A stretch of 5,570 nt of DNA. Origin: an uncultured Dyadobacter sp. GTDB lineage: Bacteria > Bacteroidota > Bacteroidia > Cytophagales > Spirosomataceae. Location of the stretch: NCBI GenBank assembly GCA_946481035.1, contig CAMLNK010000337.1, positions 1 through 5,570 on the forward strand, given 5' to 3'. Both the position numbers and the translations under genes were made by a program. Position 1 is the first letter of the stretch, and every line of letters starts with the position of its first letter. The notes under the pieces were generated by a model. It was not told where the DNA came from, searched no databases, and saw only the letters and a list, made by a program, of their open reading frames with translations. Below, piece after piece: positions 1-5,533 of this stretch.

Positions 1-206
1 ATGACCGCGTGATGGAGAAAAGTGATTTTTATAATAAGGGTGTCAAAACGCGCCACGCCGACGAATACACCATGAGCCCCTACCACGTGTTGTGGCCGAT
101 TCCGCAATCGGCGATCGACGGGAATACGCAGGGGAGGATCAACCAGAACAAGGGATATTCGGGCTATGAGAAGAATGTGCCGCCGCTGACGGAAATCCCG
201 AAATAA
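1..206 (+). CDS. SusD/RagB family nutrient-binding outer membrane lipoprotein, C-terminal fragment (5' truncated)
   Basis: This is the 3' end of a gene that starts outside the window; the reading frame is already open at base 3 and ends with TAA at 204-206, giving 67 visible codons. SusD-like proteins are surface lipoproteins that capture glycans and pass them to a SusC TonB-dependent transporter. The typical SusD C-terminal signature is visible: a segment reading HVLWPIPQSAIDGN, followed by a conserved INQNKGY and a short tail ending in EIPK. In the family this W-P-I-P...I-D-x-N...Q-N-x-G-Y block lies close to the C-terminus, so the end is probably natural. A susC partner is expected upstream by family convention but is not in view. 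The position directly before secreted sugar enzymes suggests a glycan-uptake locus. The GTG at base 9 is an internal codon, not a start. The family assignment is firm; the substrate is unknown. Confidence 0.9.
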   Translation, partial: DRVMEKSDFYNKGVKTRHADEYTMSPYHVLWPIPQSAIDGNTQGRINQNKGYSGYEKNVPPLTEIPK

Positions 207-214
207 ATTTACAT

Positions 215-250
215 GCAATGACCCGTAGATAACGGGTCATTGCTGTTTTA
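215..250 (+). terminator. Stem-loop after susD-like gene, probable (perhaps partial) intrinsic terminator
   Basis: A perfect 12-bp inverted repeat, GCAATGACCCGT at 215-226 and ACGGGTCATTGC at 232-243, encloses the 5-nt loop AGATA. It starts 8 nt after the stop codon of the susD-like gene. The following tract, TGTTTTA, contains only four consecutive T residues, so termination may be incomplete. A leaky terminator would let some transcription continue into the enzyme genes; that is inference. Confidence 0.75.
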
Positions 251-294
251 TATCGTCTGGGAGTTATGGATTTTTACCTTAATCTAAACCTGAA

Positions 295-1191
295 ATGAAC
301 AGACGGAATTTTCTGCAAAACACTTCACTGGCCATGGCCGCTATCGTCGCCGGAGCCGGTTGGCTCGAAGCCGCAATAAAAAAGGGGGATATTAAAATCG
401 GCTATTCGGCCATTACCTGGGGCGGAAAAGACGAACAAGCCATGGCTGATCTGGCCGGGCTGGGCTTCAAGGGCATTCAGTTGCGGGCCAATACCTTTGC
501 ACCATACCGTAGCAAGCCTTCCGAATTGAAAGAGGCGTTGGCAAAGAACAACCTTACGCTTTGCATGTTTTCGAGCGGAAATGTAGAGATCGATCCTGCC
601 AAATTCGAAAGTACCGTGGATACGCACGTAGCACACGCAAGTTTTGTGAAAGCGTTGGGCGGTAGTGCGATGCAGCTTACGAACAGCCTTCGCCCGAAAG
701 ACCGCGCGCCGTCCGTGGAAGAATTGAAAAAGCTGGCGCAGGTGATGAATGAGGTAGGTAAGCAAACGGCGGATCTGGGTGTGCAGGCAGTTTATCATAA
801 TCACATGAACCAGCTCGGTGAAACACCCGAGGAAGTGGATGTGATCGTGCAGGCAATGGACCCGCGTTATATTAAACTGTTACTCGACATCGCGCATTAC
901 AAGCAGGGCGGCGGCGAGCCGCACGAGGCGATTTTGAAATACAAGGATATTTTGCATTCATTGCATTTGAAAGATACCAAACCGGCCGAGACCAAAAGCG
1001 GCTATAAGTTTGTGGAATTGGGACAGGGTAGGGTGGATGTTCCCGCGGTTTTCAAGGCATTGGACAAAGTGAAGTTCAAAGGCTGGGCTGTGGTGGAGCT
1101 CGACGGCGTGCCCGACCCGGAGAAGTCACCGCTGATTTGCGCGGAAATCAATAAAAAATACATTACCGAGGTTTTAAAATATCCGGTGTAG
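295..1191 (+). CDS. Tat-exported TIM-barrel sugar phosphate isomerase/epimerase family protein (xylose isomerase-like)
   Basis: A 298-residue protein with a twin-arginine signal at its N-terminus (RRNFLQ at residues 3-8, then an Ala/Gly-rich hydrophobic stretch to about residue 27), so it is probably exported folded to the periplasm. The rest resembles the xylose isomerase-like TIM-barrel superfamily (IolE, hydroxypyruvate isomerase and related epimerases or lyases). Recognisable strands include IKIGYSAITW (33-42), LGFKGIQLR (56-64), AVYHNHM (165-171), LLLDIAH (195-201), LHLKD (223-227) and GWAVVELD (263-270). By family analogy H168/H170, D198, H224 and E268 are candidate metal or active-site residues. 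The gene follows a susD-like gene and precedes a DUF1080 gene, so a role on keto-sugars or keto-glycosides (lyase, hydratase or epimerase) is more plausible than sugar phosphate chemistry. The ATG at 295 places the RR motif directly at the N-terminus, supporting this start. The exact reaction is not known. Confidence 0.88.
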   Translation: MNRRNFLQNTSLAMAAIVAGAGWLEAAIKKGDIKIGYSAITWGGKDEQAMADLAGLGFKGIQLRANTFAPYRSKPSELKEALAKNNLTLCMFSSGNVEIDPAKFESTVDTHVAHASFVKALGGSAMQLTNSLRPKDRAPSVEELKKLAQVMNEVGKQTADLGVQAVYHNHMNQLGETPEEVDVIVQAMDPRYIKLLLDIAHYKQGGGEPHEAILKYKDILHSLHLKDTKPAETKSGYKFVELGQGRVDVPAVFKALDKVKFKGWAVVELDGVPDPEKSPLICAEINKKYITEVLKYPV

Positions 1192-1207
1192 TCCGAACTG
1201 GATTTGT

Positions 1208-1269
1208 AGGGGTATTCTTATTAATATTTCGTTATTACTGTAATAACTGATATTAGATAGGATACCCTT
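1208..1269. repeat. Long imperfect palindrome (nested stem-loop) between TIM-barrel and DUF1080 genes
   Basis: Nearly the whole 62-nt segment can fold into one hairpin. The outer stem pairs GGGTATTCT (1210-1218) with AGGATACCC (1259-1267), with one G-U wobble. A 2x2 mismatch follows, then TAATAT (about 1222-1227) pairs with ATATTA (1250-1255), then a 3x2 internal loop, then GTTATTA (1231-1237) pairs perfectly with TAATAAC (1241-1247) around a CTG loop. It begins 16 nt after the upstream stop and ends 38 nt before the next start. No long T tract follows it directly. It could be a terminator or processing hairpin, a 5'-UTR structure of the DUF1080 gene, an operator, or a small repeat element. 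Confidence 0.6.
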
Positions 1270-1307
1270 TCGCATTTTTCAGTTATTCATCATCTTTATT
1301 CAACACA

Positions 1308-2675
1308 ATGAAAAAATTTAGATTACCGCTGGTCGCGATGGCCGCGTTCCTCCTTAGCGCTCCGCTCCAAGCCCAGAAGTCGAAAGATGGTTGGGTAGAT
1401 CTGTTCAATGGCAAGGACCTGACAGGCTGGAAACAACTCAACGGCCAGGCGAAATATGAAGTGAAAGACGGGGCCATTGTGGGGACTTCCGTGATGGGCA
1501 CGCCCAACTCATTCCTGACAACTGAAAAAGATTACGGTGATTTTATCCTCGAACTCGATGTAAAAGTGGACAATAAGTTGAATTCGGGCATTCAGATCCG
1601 CAGCTTGTCGAAGCCTGAGTATATGAATGGCCGTGTGCATGGATACCAGGTGGAGATCGATCCCAGCGACCGTGCATACTCCGCAGGTATTTATGACGAA
1701 GCACGCCGCGGCTGGCTCTATCCGCTCGATTTGAATCCCGAAGGTAAAAAGGCATTCAAAAGAGATGCATGGAACAAATACCGCATCGAAGCGATCGGCA
1801 ATTCGATCCGCACATTTCTGAATGGTGTGCCTGTGGCGCACGTGGTGGATGATATGACGCCTGTGGGCTTCATATGCCTGCAAGTGCACGCGATCGGCAG
1901 CAAGGAAATGGAAGGTACGCAGGTGAGCTGGAAAAATGTGCGCATTAAAACTGCGAACCTGAAACCGAGTCCTGCAACGAATGTTCGCATTGTGAACCTG
2001 ATCCCGAACAATCTTGATGCTGCGGAAAAGGCGCAGGGATATTCATTACTATATGACGGAAAATCGGTGGACCAATGGCGGTCATACGGCGGCACGGAGT
2101 TCCCGGCCAAAAGATGGAACTATCAGGACGGTACTATTCAGATTTCCAAATCCGACGGCTCCGAGACGGGCAACGATATTGTTACCCGCAAGCTTTACGG
2201 CCCTGCTTTCGAGTATGAATTTGAGTTTAAACTAACCGAAGGTGCCAATAGCGGCGTCAAATACTTTGTTGATCAGAAGTTTAACTCCAACGGTAAATCG
2301 GGTATCGGCTGCGAGTACCAGGTGCTCGACGACGAGCGCCACCCGGATGCGAAGCTGGGCAAAAATGGCAACCGTACTATCGCTTCGTTTTATGATGTGA
2401 TTCCTGCGAACCGTCCGAAGAATGCTGTGAAAAAGATCGGTGAATGGAACCAGGGCCGCATTGTGGTGCAAAAAGACGGTACCGTGCAGCATTTCCTCAA
2501 TGGCTATAAAGTGGTAGAATATGTGCGCGGCTCTCCCCAGTTCAAGGAGTTCGTGGCAGGTTCGAAGTTTGCCAAATTCGAAGGTTTTGGTCTTTCACAG
2601 GAAGGCAACCTGCTCTTGCAGGATCACGGCGACAATGTGTTTTTCCGCAGTTTAAAAGTAAAGGAGATCAAATAG
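1308..2675 (+). CDS. Secreted tandem DUF1080 protein (3-keto-disaccharide hydrolase family, PF06439), two domains
   Basis: A 455-residue protein with a Sec signal peptide (MKK, hydrophobic core, probable cleavage near LQA at residues 20-22). No lipobox cysteine is seen, so it is predicted to be soluble and periplasmic. It contains two DUF1080 jelly-roll domains in tandem. Domain 1 (about 27-214) shows WVDLFNGKDLTGW (29-41), NSGIQIRS (92-99), HGYQVEID (111-118), FLNGVPVAHV (170-179) and GFICLQVH (187-194). Domain 2 (about 243-453) shows the matching LLYDGKSVDQW (247-257), NSGVKYFVDQ (314-323), CEYQVLDD (335-342), HFLNGYKVVEY (395-405) and LLLQDHGDNVFFRSLKVKE (435-453). A linker with Pro and Asn residues (about 215-242) joins them. 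DUF1080 proteins act on 3-keto-glycosides in oxidation/elimination/hydration glycan breakdown. Many family members have a single domain of roughly 200-250 residues, so the tandem form is notable. The ATG at 1308 starts the signal peptide, and no Shine-Dalgarno is seen, as usual in Bacteroidota. Confidence 0.92.
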   Translation: MKKFRLPLVAMAAFLLSAPLQAQKSKDGWVDLFNGKDLTGWKQLNGQAKYEVKDGAIVGTSVMGTPNSFLTTEKDYGDFILELDVKVDNKLNSGIQIRSLSKPEYMNGRVHGYQVEIDPSDRAYSAGIYDEARRGWLYPLDLNPEGKKAFKRDAWNKYRIEAIGNSIRTFLNGVPVAHVVDDMTPVGFICLQVHAIGSKEMEGTQVSWKNVRIKTANLKPSPATNVRIVNLIPNNLDAAEKAQGYSLLYDGKSVDQWRSYGGTEFPAKRWNYQDGTIQISKSDGSETGNDIVTRKLYGPAFEYEFEFKLTEGANSGVKYFVDQKFNSNGKSGIGCEYQVLDDERHPDAKLGKNGNRTIASFYDVIPANRPKNAVKKIGEWNQGRIVVQKDGTVQHFLNGYKVVEYVRGSPQFKEFVAGSKFAKFEGFGLSQEGNLLLQDHGDNVFFRSLKVKEIK

Positions 2676-2717
2676 CCCGAATCGGCGGAAAAAAGGTAAA
2701 AAAATACAGTAGATAAG

Positions 2718-2748
2718 CGGGCGTCCGACATTTACAGTCGATTGCCCG
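2718..2748 (+). other. Imperfect stem-loop in the DUF1080-Gfo/Idh intergenic gap
   Basis: The arms 2718-2729 (CGGGCGTCCGAC) and 2737-2748 (GTCGATTGCCCG) pair with five G-C pairs plus a G-U at the base, a 2x2 mismatch, and four pairs at the top around the loop ATTTACA. The structure is not followed by a T tract, so it is not a standard intrinsic terminator. It sits 53 nt before the next start codon and could influence mRNA processing or stability. The 126-bp gap otherwise shows only an A-rich stretch (about 2690-2706) and no clear promoter. Confidence 0.35.
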
Positions 2749-2801
2749 GAAATCTGACCCAAAGGCAATCAAAACGTCAACTTTTATTCAAATCCAATAT
2801 C

Positions 2802-4142
2802 ATGACCAGTAGAAGGGATTTTCTTAAAAATGCAGCACTGGCTTCTGCGGGTGTCGCAGTAGGCACCAATGCTTTCAGTGCGGCCAGCTACCGCCGTATC
2901 GTGGGAGCGAATGATCGCGTAAGGGTAGGTATCATCGGTTTCTCGGACCGTTTCCGCAGCTCGCTGGCACCTTCTTTCTCGGATCACGCCAAGGAACTGA
3001 ACTTTGAGTTTATGGGCGTTTCCGACCTTTGGAACCGTCGCCGCGACGAAGCGGAGGCATTCATGAAAGGCAAGCCTTATGCAGCGAGCGAATTTGTAAA
3101 AGCACGCAATAATGAGGAATTGCTCGGACGCAAGGATGTGGACGCGGTGATCATCAGTACAGCAGATTTCCAGCACGCATTGCATTGCGCGGAAGCCGTG
3201 AAGTCGGGCCGTGATGTGTATGTTGAAAAGCCATTTGCAGAAACCCTTGAAGATGCGAAAGTGGCATTGAAAGCGGTGGAAGCGTCGAAACAGATTGTAC
3301 AAGTAGGCTCGCAGCGCCGCAGCGCTCCCAACTACTGGGCGGCTTATGAATATATCAAATCGGGTAAATTCGGGGATATTACCACGGTAGAAATGACCTG
3401 GAATGTGAACCAGCCGGGCCGTTGGAGACGTAAGGAGCTCGTGTCGCAGATCCGCAAAGAGGATACCGACTGGGACCGCTTCCTGATGAACCGTCCGAAA
3501 GTAGCGTGGAACCCGCGCTACTATCTCGAATTCCGCCTGTTCTACCCCTATTCATCAGGTATTCCGGGACAATGGATGGCCCACCAGATCGATACGGTAC
3601 ACTGGTTTTCAGGCCTCGACGCGCCGCGTAACGTAGTTGCCAACGGTGGTATTTACACCTGGAAAGATGGTCGTACCAATGTCGATACTTTCAGCGCGGC
3701 ATTCGAATACGGTCCGTTCGACGATAAGAGCAAAGGCTTCCAGGTAATTTATTCTTCCCGTTTCAATAACGAGGCCGGCGGTGTGAAGGAATATTATTAC
3801 TCCAATGGCGGAATGATCAACCTCGATACGAACAAGATCACCTCCGAAGGCGGCCTGAAAGAAAAAGATGCCAAAGGAATGGGCTTACAGGCGAACCTGC
3901 TTCCTGAAATGTCATTGAAAACCGGCGATAAAATCGCGACGGATGCTAATACCGGTGCCGATCCGATGACTTCGCTGCACATGCGCAACTGGATGGAGTG
4001 TATCCGCAGCCGCAAGGAAACGAATGCACCTGCCCGCGTAGGTTTCAACCACTCCGTGGCGAACATTATGGCTACCCAGGCGTTGCACACCGGAAAACGT
4101 GTGAACTGGGATCCCAAGAAAAAGGAAATCGTGCTTAGCTAA
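2802..4142 (+). CDS. Tat-exported Gfo/Idh/MocA family oxidoreductase (probable glycoside/sugar dehydrogenase)
   Basis: A 446-residue protein when started at the ATG at 2802, which puts the twin-arginine motif RRDFLKN at residues 4-10, followed by an Ala/Gly-rich hydrophobic segment to about residue 29. A TTG 60 bases upstream would only add a charged extension before the Tat motif and is unlikely. The N-terminal Rossmann fold (about 39-165) starts at RVRVGIIGF (39-47) and includes DAVIISTADFQHA (114-126) and the family EKP motif (VEKPF, 141-145; K143 is the usual catalytic lysine). The C-terminal domain carries MAHQIDTVHWFSG (259-271), where H261 and D264 align with the H-x-x-D pair of the family. 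The nucleotide motif is unusual: G46-F-S-D-R-F51 replaces canonical GxGxxG. Related exported enzymes oxidise or reduce sugars using tightly bound NAD(H). In this locus it is the likely enzyme forming or reducing the 3-keto-glycoside. The substrate is unknown. Confidence 0.92.
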   Translation: MTSRRDFLKNAALASAGVAVGTNAFSAASYRRIVGANDRVRVGIIGFSDRFRSSLAPSFSDHAKELNFEFMGVSDLWNRRRDEAEAFMKGKPYAASEFVKARNNEELLGRKDVDAVIISTADFQHALHCAEAVKSGRDVYVEKPFAETLEDAKVALKAVEASKQIVQVGSQRRSAPNYWAAYEYIKSGKFGDITTVEMTWNVNQPGRWRRKELVSQIRKEDTDWDRFLMNRPKVAWNPRYYLEFRLFYPYSSGIPGQWMAHQIDTVHWFSGLDAPRNVVANGGIYTWKDGRTNVDTFSAAFEYGPFDDKSKGFQVIYSSRFNNEAGGVKEYYYSNGGMINLDTNKITSEGGLKEKDAKGMGLQANLLPEMSLKTGDKIATDANTGADPMTSLHMRNWMECIRSRKETNAPARVGFNHSVANIMATQALHTGKRVNWDPKKKEIVLS

Positions 4143-4161
4143 CATTTTAAAAGATCGTACA

Positions 4162-5199
4162 GTGAATTTAAAACATACTGCTTTGGCACTGACCGCCGTG
4201 GCCTTTGCCGGAAGTGCTTTTGCGCAGAAGGTGGATCTCGTCCGGAATGATAAGGACAAAAAAGTGGAGGTGAAAATCGACGGGAAGCCATTTACGGCAT
4301 ACTATTACCCCGGCGAACAAAAGCTGAAAAAGGCTGTCCTGTACCCGGTAATGACCGCCAAAGGCACGGTAATTACCCGTGGATGGCCGCTGGACCCTCG
4401 CGCAGGTGAGCGCGTAGACCACCCGCACCACGTGGGGATCTGGCTCAACTATGAGGATGTGAATGGTAACGACTATTGGAATAACTCCGATGCCGTGAAC
4501 CACGAAAAACGTGCTTACGGGACGATTATCCATACCGGCATTACCTCCGTAAAAAGCGGTAAAGACAAGGGCGAGCTCACCGTCACCGCCGACTGGGTAG
4601 ATAAAAGCGGAACACTGACCCTGAAAGAAGTAACCAAATACACTTTCAGCGGCAAAGGCGATACCCGCATTATCGACCGCAGCACCACGCTGACGGCTGT
4701 GTTACCAGAAGTGAATATGCCCGATGTAAAGGATGGTATGTTCGCGATCCGCGTAGCACGCGAGCTGGAATTGCCTTCGAACAAACCTGAAATCTTCACC
4801 GACGCGAGCGGCATTGCGACCAAGGTGCCTGCATTGAACAACGAGGGCATTACCGGTAACTACCGCAACAGCAACGGCATCGAAGGCGAGACCGTTTGGG
4901 GCAAGCGCGCGATCTGGTGTAATCTCACAGGGAAAATCAAGGACGAAAACATCAGCGTCGCGATGATCGATCACCCCAAGAACGTCGGTTACCCGGCTTA
5001 CTGGCATGCGAGAGGTTACGGACTGTTTGCTGTGAACCCATTGGGTATGAAAGCGCTTAGCGACGGGAAGGAAACGCTCAATTTCAAACTGAAAAAAGGA
5101 GAATCGACCACGTTCCGCTACCGTCTGGTAATTGCTTCCGAGCACTTGAAAGATGCCGCGCTAAACGACCTCGCAGCAGCGTACGCGAAGACGGGATAG
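4162..5199 (+). CDS. Secreted DUF6807 ('PmoA-like') family protein, function unknown
   Basis: A 345-residue protein starting at GTG 4162, 19 nt after the stop of the oxidoreductase gene, so the two are almost certainly co-transcribed. No ATG is available nearby, and the GTG start gives a clean Sec signal peptide (NLKHTALALTAVAFAGSAFA, cleavage about residue 21-22), so the mature protein is probably periplasmic. The family hallmark is DHPHHVGIW (86-94) followed by VNGNDYW (100-106); a second conserved-looking segment is WHARGYGLFAVNPLG (281-295), and the C-terminal strand reads FRYRLVI (318-324). The clustered His and Asp residues suggest metal or carbohydrate binding, but no catalysis can be claimed. 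Databases often label these proteins 'PmoA, methane oxygenase'; there are no membrane helices beyond the signal peptide and no sign of a methane monooxygenase. Such proteins often sit in sugar-enzyme clusters of Bacteroidota and Planctomycetota, and the context here points to keto-sugar or glycoside metabolism. Confidence 0.88.
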   Translation: MNLKHTALALTAVAFAGSAFAQKVDLVRNDKDKKVEVKIDGKPFTAYYYPGEQKLKKAVLYPVMTAKGTVITRGWPLDPRAGERVDHPHHVGIWLNYEDVNGNDYWNNSDAVNHEKRAYGTIIHTGITSVKSGKDKGELTVTADWVDKSGTLTLKEVTKYTFSGKGDTRIIDRSTTLTAVLPEVNMPDVKDGMFAIRVARELELPSNKPEIFTDASGIATKVPALNNEGITGNYRNSNGIEGETVWGKRAIWCNLTGKIKDENISVAMIDHPKNVGYPAYWHARGYGLFAVNPLGMKALSDGKETLNFKLKKGESTTFRYRLVIASEHLKDAALNDLAAAYAKTG

Positions 5200-5224
5200 T
5201 TTGTATACTAGCAGATTGAAAGGG

Positions 5225-5253
5225 TAGCCAGCGACTTTTCGCTGGCTATTTTT
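5225..5253 (+). terminator. Strong Rho-independent terminator closing the enzyme operon
   Basis: A perfect 10-bp stem, TAGCCAGCGA (5225-5234) with TCGCTGGCTA (5239-5248), has a 4-nt CTTT loop and is followed directly by five T residues (5249-5253). It begins 25 nt after the stop codon of the DUF6807 gene and marks the end of the transcription unit. It has a clearly better T tract than the hairpin after the susD-like gene. Confidence 0.92.
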
Positions 5254-5389
5254 ATCCTAAAACAATCTGTCAGATGACGCATTTTGAGCATTACCAGGCC
5301 GAACAAATCGACGAATTCAATTCTTCGATGCGTTTTTGATATATCGATCATAGATGTTAACCTAACCTTGAATTTTACATTGTATTGTT
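5254..5389. other. Intergenic region with no recognisable gene
   Basis: Between the operon terminator and the small ORF, this 136-bp stretch contains only a 21-codon frame (ATG 5274 to TGA 5337-5339) with no recognisable similarity. It also contains an AT-rich segment (5336-5390) that includes the weak promoter-like pair. No RNA gene, repeat or riboswitch is apparent. Confidence 0.5.
5335..5370 (+). promoter_or_regulatory. Weak candidate Bacteroidota-type promoter upstream of the small ORF
   Basis: TTTG at 5335-5338 resembles the -33 element and TAACCTTG at 5363-5370 matches the -7 consensus TAnnTTTG except for one base. The 24-nt gap between them is longer than the usual spacing of about 19 nt, so this is weak evidence only. 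If real, transcription would start about 13 nt before the ATG at 5390. Confidence 0.25.
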
Positions 5390-5533
5390 ATGCTCATTGC
5401 AAAAATCAAAAAAGTTGAAGGGCCGGTAAAGCTACCCCGCAACTACTACGAGTTTTTCGAGAAAAAGGCTGCCGAGTCGAAAGCCTTTCTCGAAAAACAT
5501 CCGATACCGGAGGAACTCTTCAAAAAGAAATAA
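5390..5533 (+). CDS. Small hypothetical protein, 47 residues
   Basis: An ATG at 5390 opens a 47-codon frame ending at TAA 5531-5533, immediately followed by another in-frame TAA-less codon boundary and a TGA at 5537-5539 region after a short spacer. The product is highly charged and Lys/Glu-rich: it starts MLIAKIKKVEG, has VKLPRNYYEFFEKKA in the middle and ends in EELFKKK. A short strand (2-8) and a likely amphipathic helix (about 18-36) can be imagined, with no signal peptide or membrane segment. I do not recognise the family. Short charged proteins upstream of another gene can be antitoxins, but no partner can be read before the window ends. A strong inverted repeat (5453-5497) lies inside the frame, which could mean that this stretch is partly structural rather than coding. 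Confidence 0.4.
   Translation: MLIAKIKKVEGPVKLPRNYYEFFEKKAAESKAFLEKHPIPEELFKKK
5453..5497. repeat. Strong inverted repeat inside the 3' small ORF
   Basis: The left arm 5453-5470 begins TTTTTCGAGAAA and ends GGCT; the right arm 5482-5497 begins AGCC and ends TTTCTCGAAAAA. The arms pair in 16 positions with a single 2-nt A bulge (5465-5466) and an 11-nt loop (5471-5481). On the minus strand the hairpin includes a terminal T run, so it could also act as a terminator for a leftward transcript entering from the right. It partly reflects the similar peptide pieces FFEKKA and AFLEK encoded on opposite arms. Confidence 0.55.

Noticed and set aside
244..294. Possible promoter in front of the TIM-barrel gene (TACCTTAA at 275-282)
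   Set aside because: It matches the -7 consensus TAnnTTTG at only four of six fixed positions and no TTTG lies at the expected upstream distance.
1203..1229. Possible promoter in front of the DUF1080 gene (TTTG at 1203-1206 with TAATATTT at 1222-1229)
   Set aside because: The downstream element is a poor match and the spacing is short; these bases are better explained as part of the palindrome.
2742..2801. In-frame TTG at 2742 that would extend the Gfo/Idh protein by 20 residues
   Set aside because: The extension is charged, overlaps the intergenic hairpin and would push the RRDFLKN Tat motif away from the N-terminus; the ATG at 2802 gives a normal Tat signal.
325..5145. Several long open frames on the minus strand and in other + frames inside the four main genes
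   Set aside because: They lie entirely within well-supported genes, show no recognisable domains or signals, and are expected shadows of the coding frames.
4162..5199. Reading the last enzyme gene as a methane monooxygenase PmoA subunit
   Set aside because: It has no membrane helices apart from a signal peptide and carries the DUF6807 DHPHH signature; the name is a known mislabel of that family.
5274..5339. 21-codon frame starting at ATG 5274
   Set aside because: Too short and without recognisable features, with no supporting promoter or homology; it may be chance.
5390..5533. Assignment of the 47-residue product as an antitoxin
   Set aside because: The short strand followed by VKLP is only loosely reminiscent of antitoxin N-termini, and no toxin gene can be read before the window ends.
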